From Hyalella azteca (lineage: Eukaryota; Arthropoda; Malacostraca; Amphipoda; Hyalellidae): DNA of 64,000 nt. The stretch covers positions 310,001-374,000 of the forward strand of contig NW_025931635.1 of assembly GCF_000764305.2 (NCBI RefSeq). Reading direction: 5' to 3'. The position numbers and the translations under genes are program-made. Shown piece by piece: positions 62,519-64,000 of this stretch; within the stretch, counting starts at the first letter, position 1, and every line of letters begins with the position of its first letter. Under the pieces are notes generated by a model. The model made no database searches. It had not been told where the DNA came from and saw only the letters and a program-made list of their open reading frames with translations.

Positions 62519-63126
62519 TTTTTTAAGTCAGTACCGTTTGGAATTAAAAAAATACATGCAAAGATATCGCAATAATTTAATTTTTACATGAGAGCCTGTA
62601 CCTTAATCGTTTTTTCTACATAATTTCCGTGAATTTTGAGGCACTTGTCATAACGTGGCACCAGTTTTTGAGTACCCTTCTGAAAAAATTCTGCCGCCTG
62701 ACTTGTTAACCACTGCATCACAAATGTTTTGACGTTATCGTCTTGAAGACGCTGACCGCCCAGGTGTTTCTTCAAGTGCAGTGTGATGCATTTGATGCAG
62801 TGTGATGCATCACACTGCACTTGATGCATCAAATGCATCACACTGCACTTGATGCATCAAATGCATCACACTGCACTTTTCATTTTTGATGCATCAAATG
62901 CATCACACTGCATTTTTCATTTGTGATGCAGTGGTTGACTAGTCAGGCGGCAGAATTTTATCAGGAGGTATTCAAAAACTGGTGCCACGTTATGACAAGT
63001 GCCTCAATATCCACGGAAATTATGTAGAAAAGTAGATTAAGGTACAGGCTTTCATTTAAAAATTAAATTATTGCGATATCTTTGCACGTCTTTTTTTAAT
63101 TTCAAATCGGTACTGACTTAAAAAAC
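62519..63126. mobile_element. Mariner C-terminus fold-back (large inverted repeat)
   Basis: The left arm (62519-62735), read on the minus strand, encodes a mariner-transposase C-terminus: WLTSQAAEFFQKGTQ then KLVPRYDKCLKIHGNYVEK. The right arm (about 62917-63126) is an inverted copy about 10% diverged, in which WLTSQAAEFYQ is followed by a frameshift. The spacer consists of repeats of GATGCATCAAATGCATCACA and CACTGCACTT. The element carries no complete transposase. Confidence 0.85.
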
Positions 63127-64000
63127 ATGCCTGGTATAATTGAGCTCATGATAACACCTCGTTGCTTTCCTATAAGAAGTTGTCCCTGACATACATACTG
63201 TATGTGATATGAACAGAACTCAATGTGAGCGCACCATCCTTTGAAGGTGTATTTATTTCATTTGGCAAGCATAATTGGAGCTGTTGACGTTTTAAATTAA
63301 AAAAGTAATTGTTTTGAAGTAGGCGCCACTCGAGATCATCCACTTATGCCTTTGTTGTGAAATCTCGAGGAGTTAGATTTAGGGGCTTTTTTATTCTATG
63401 ACACACATTTTCCTTGTTTATTATTGCTATTTTTTCTGATAGGAAAATGTTCCTTAGCATCTAAAAATCTTCCAAAAAGTTTATTCACAATTGTAGCACC
63501 GAGAGTAGTTTTTGAAAGAAGGTATCGATGGTTTGTGTTCTGTAGTAGAATTTAAGCAGAGTAAGGAAAAGCACTCTCGAAATTCTGTGCAATAATAAAT
63601 GCAGAATTGTGAAAAATCTACACGTCGACTTTTTTTGAAGTACTATCGTATTTAGAAGGTTATGTGAAGCCAATTAAATAATTCCGATCATCCATGTTCA
63701 GGCGTTTGAATTCGTGCAGTTCGCGATGGATTTGGATTTGTCTGTTAGGTTTTGGCTTTGCAGTGCATGTGGACGAGACCACCATAATATTTGGCCGAAT
63801 GGACATTGGACGGTCTTCGTCTAGAATCTTCGTATTTTCGGAAACAAGGCAACGCGACAAATTTCTAGGAAATTTTCTGAGCGCAAAAATTTTATATTTG
63901 CTGTAGGCAAGATATTCTGGTCTTTAAAAACATTAAATAAATTTGGTTCATCTTCGTTACCGGTTATAGAAGTCTTGGGTTCATATACTTGGCATGGGCC

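Larger units (their letters stand above)
61398..64000. other. M13 intron 4 or later, to window end
   Basis: No further M13 exon is recognised. The stretch holds the SINE-like element and the mariner fold-back; 63130-64000 shows nothing I can name. Confidence 0.5.

Overview
This is eukaryotic nuclear DNA. It is AT-rich, with short coding exons split by spliceosomal introns, many minisatellites and decayed transposons. The protein families (TMC channel, exocyst Sec8, mitochondrial RsfS-like factor, Zip3/RNF212-type RING protein, M13 metallopeptidase) and the mariner/SINE remnants fit an invertebrate animal. An arthropod, perhaps a crustacean, is my guess; no sequence search was possible.

Layout: (1) 749-6119 (+) is the 3' part of a transmembrane channel-like (TMC) gene, eight exons seen, the 5' part lying outside the window. 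(2) 6146-10750 is non-coding and holds several near-perfect palindromes. (3) 10753-10790 is not biological: it is two inverted Tn5/Nextera mosaic ends, i.e. an untrimmed mate-pair junction, so contiguity between the TMC side and the EXOC4 side is suspect. (4) 11149-20844 (-) is a complete 20-exon EXOC4/Sec8 gene. (5) 20845-24924 is intergenic with diverged duplications. (6) 24925-27496 (+) is a complete six-exon MALSU1/RsfS gene. (7) 28668-34620 (-) is an eight-exon RNF212/Zip3-like RING gene. (8) About 0.8 kb away and divergent, 35414 to beyond 61397 (+), is the 5' part of a neprilysin-family (M13) peptidase gene with a 19-kb first intron; its 3' part is outside the window.

The genes are unrelated housekeeping, meiotic or membrane functions with no operon-like logic. 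Most exon boundaries below were fixed by requiring a splice dinucleotide, matching phase on both sides and family-like protein sequence, so the exon models are internally consistent even though no transcript was available.

The most unusual themes are the sequencing-adapter junction inside the contig; repeated local tandem duplication of splice-site and exon-edge sequence (RNF212-like exon 3 on both sides, peptidase exons 2 and 3); minisatellites in two TMC introns that stay in frame with the upstream exon; two candidate GC-AG introns; and a mariner fold-back. I found no evidence for a novel multi-gene system.
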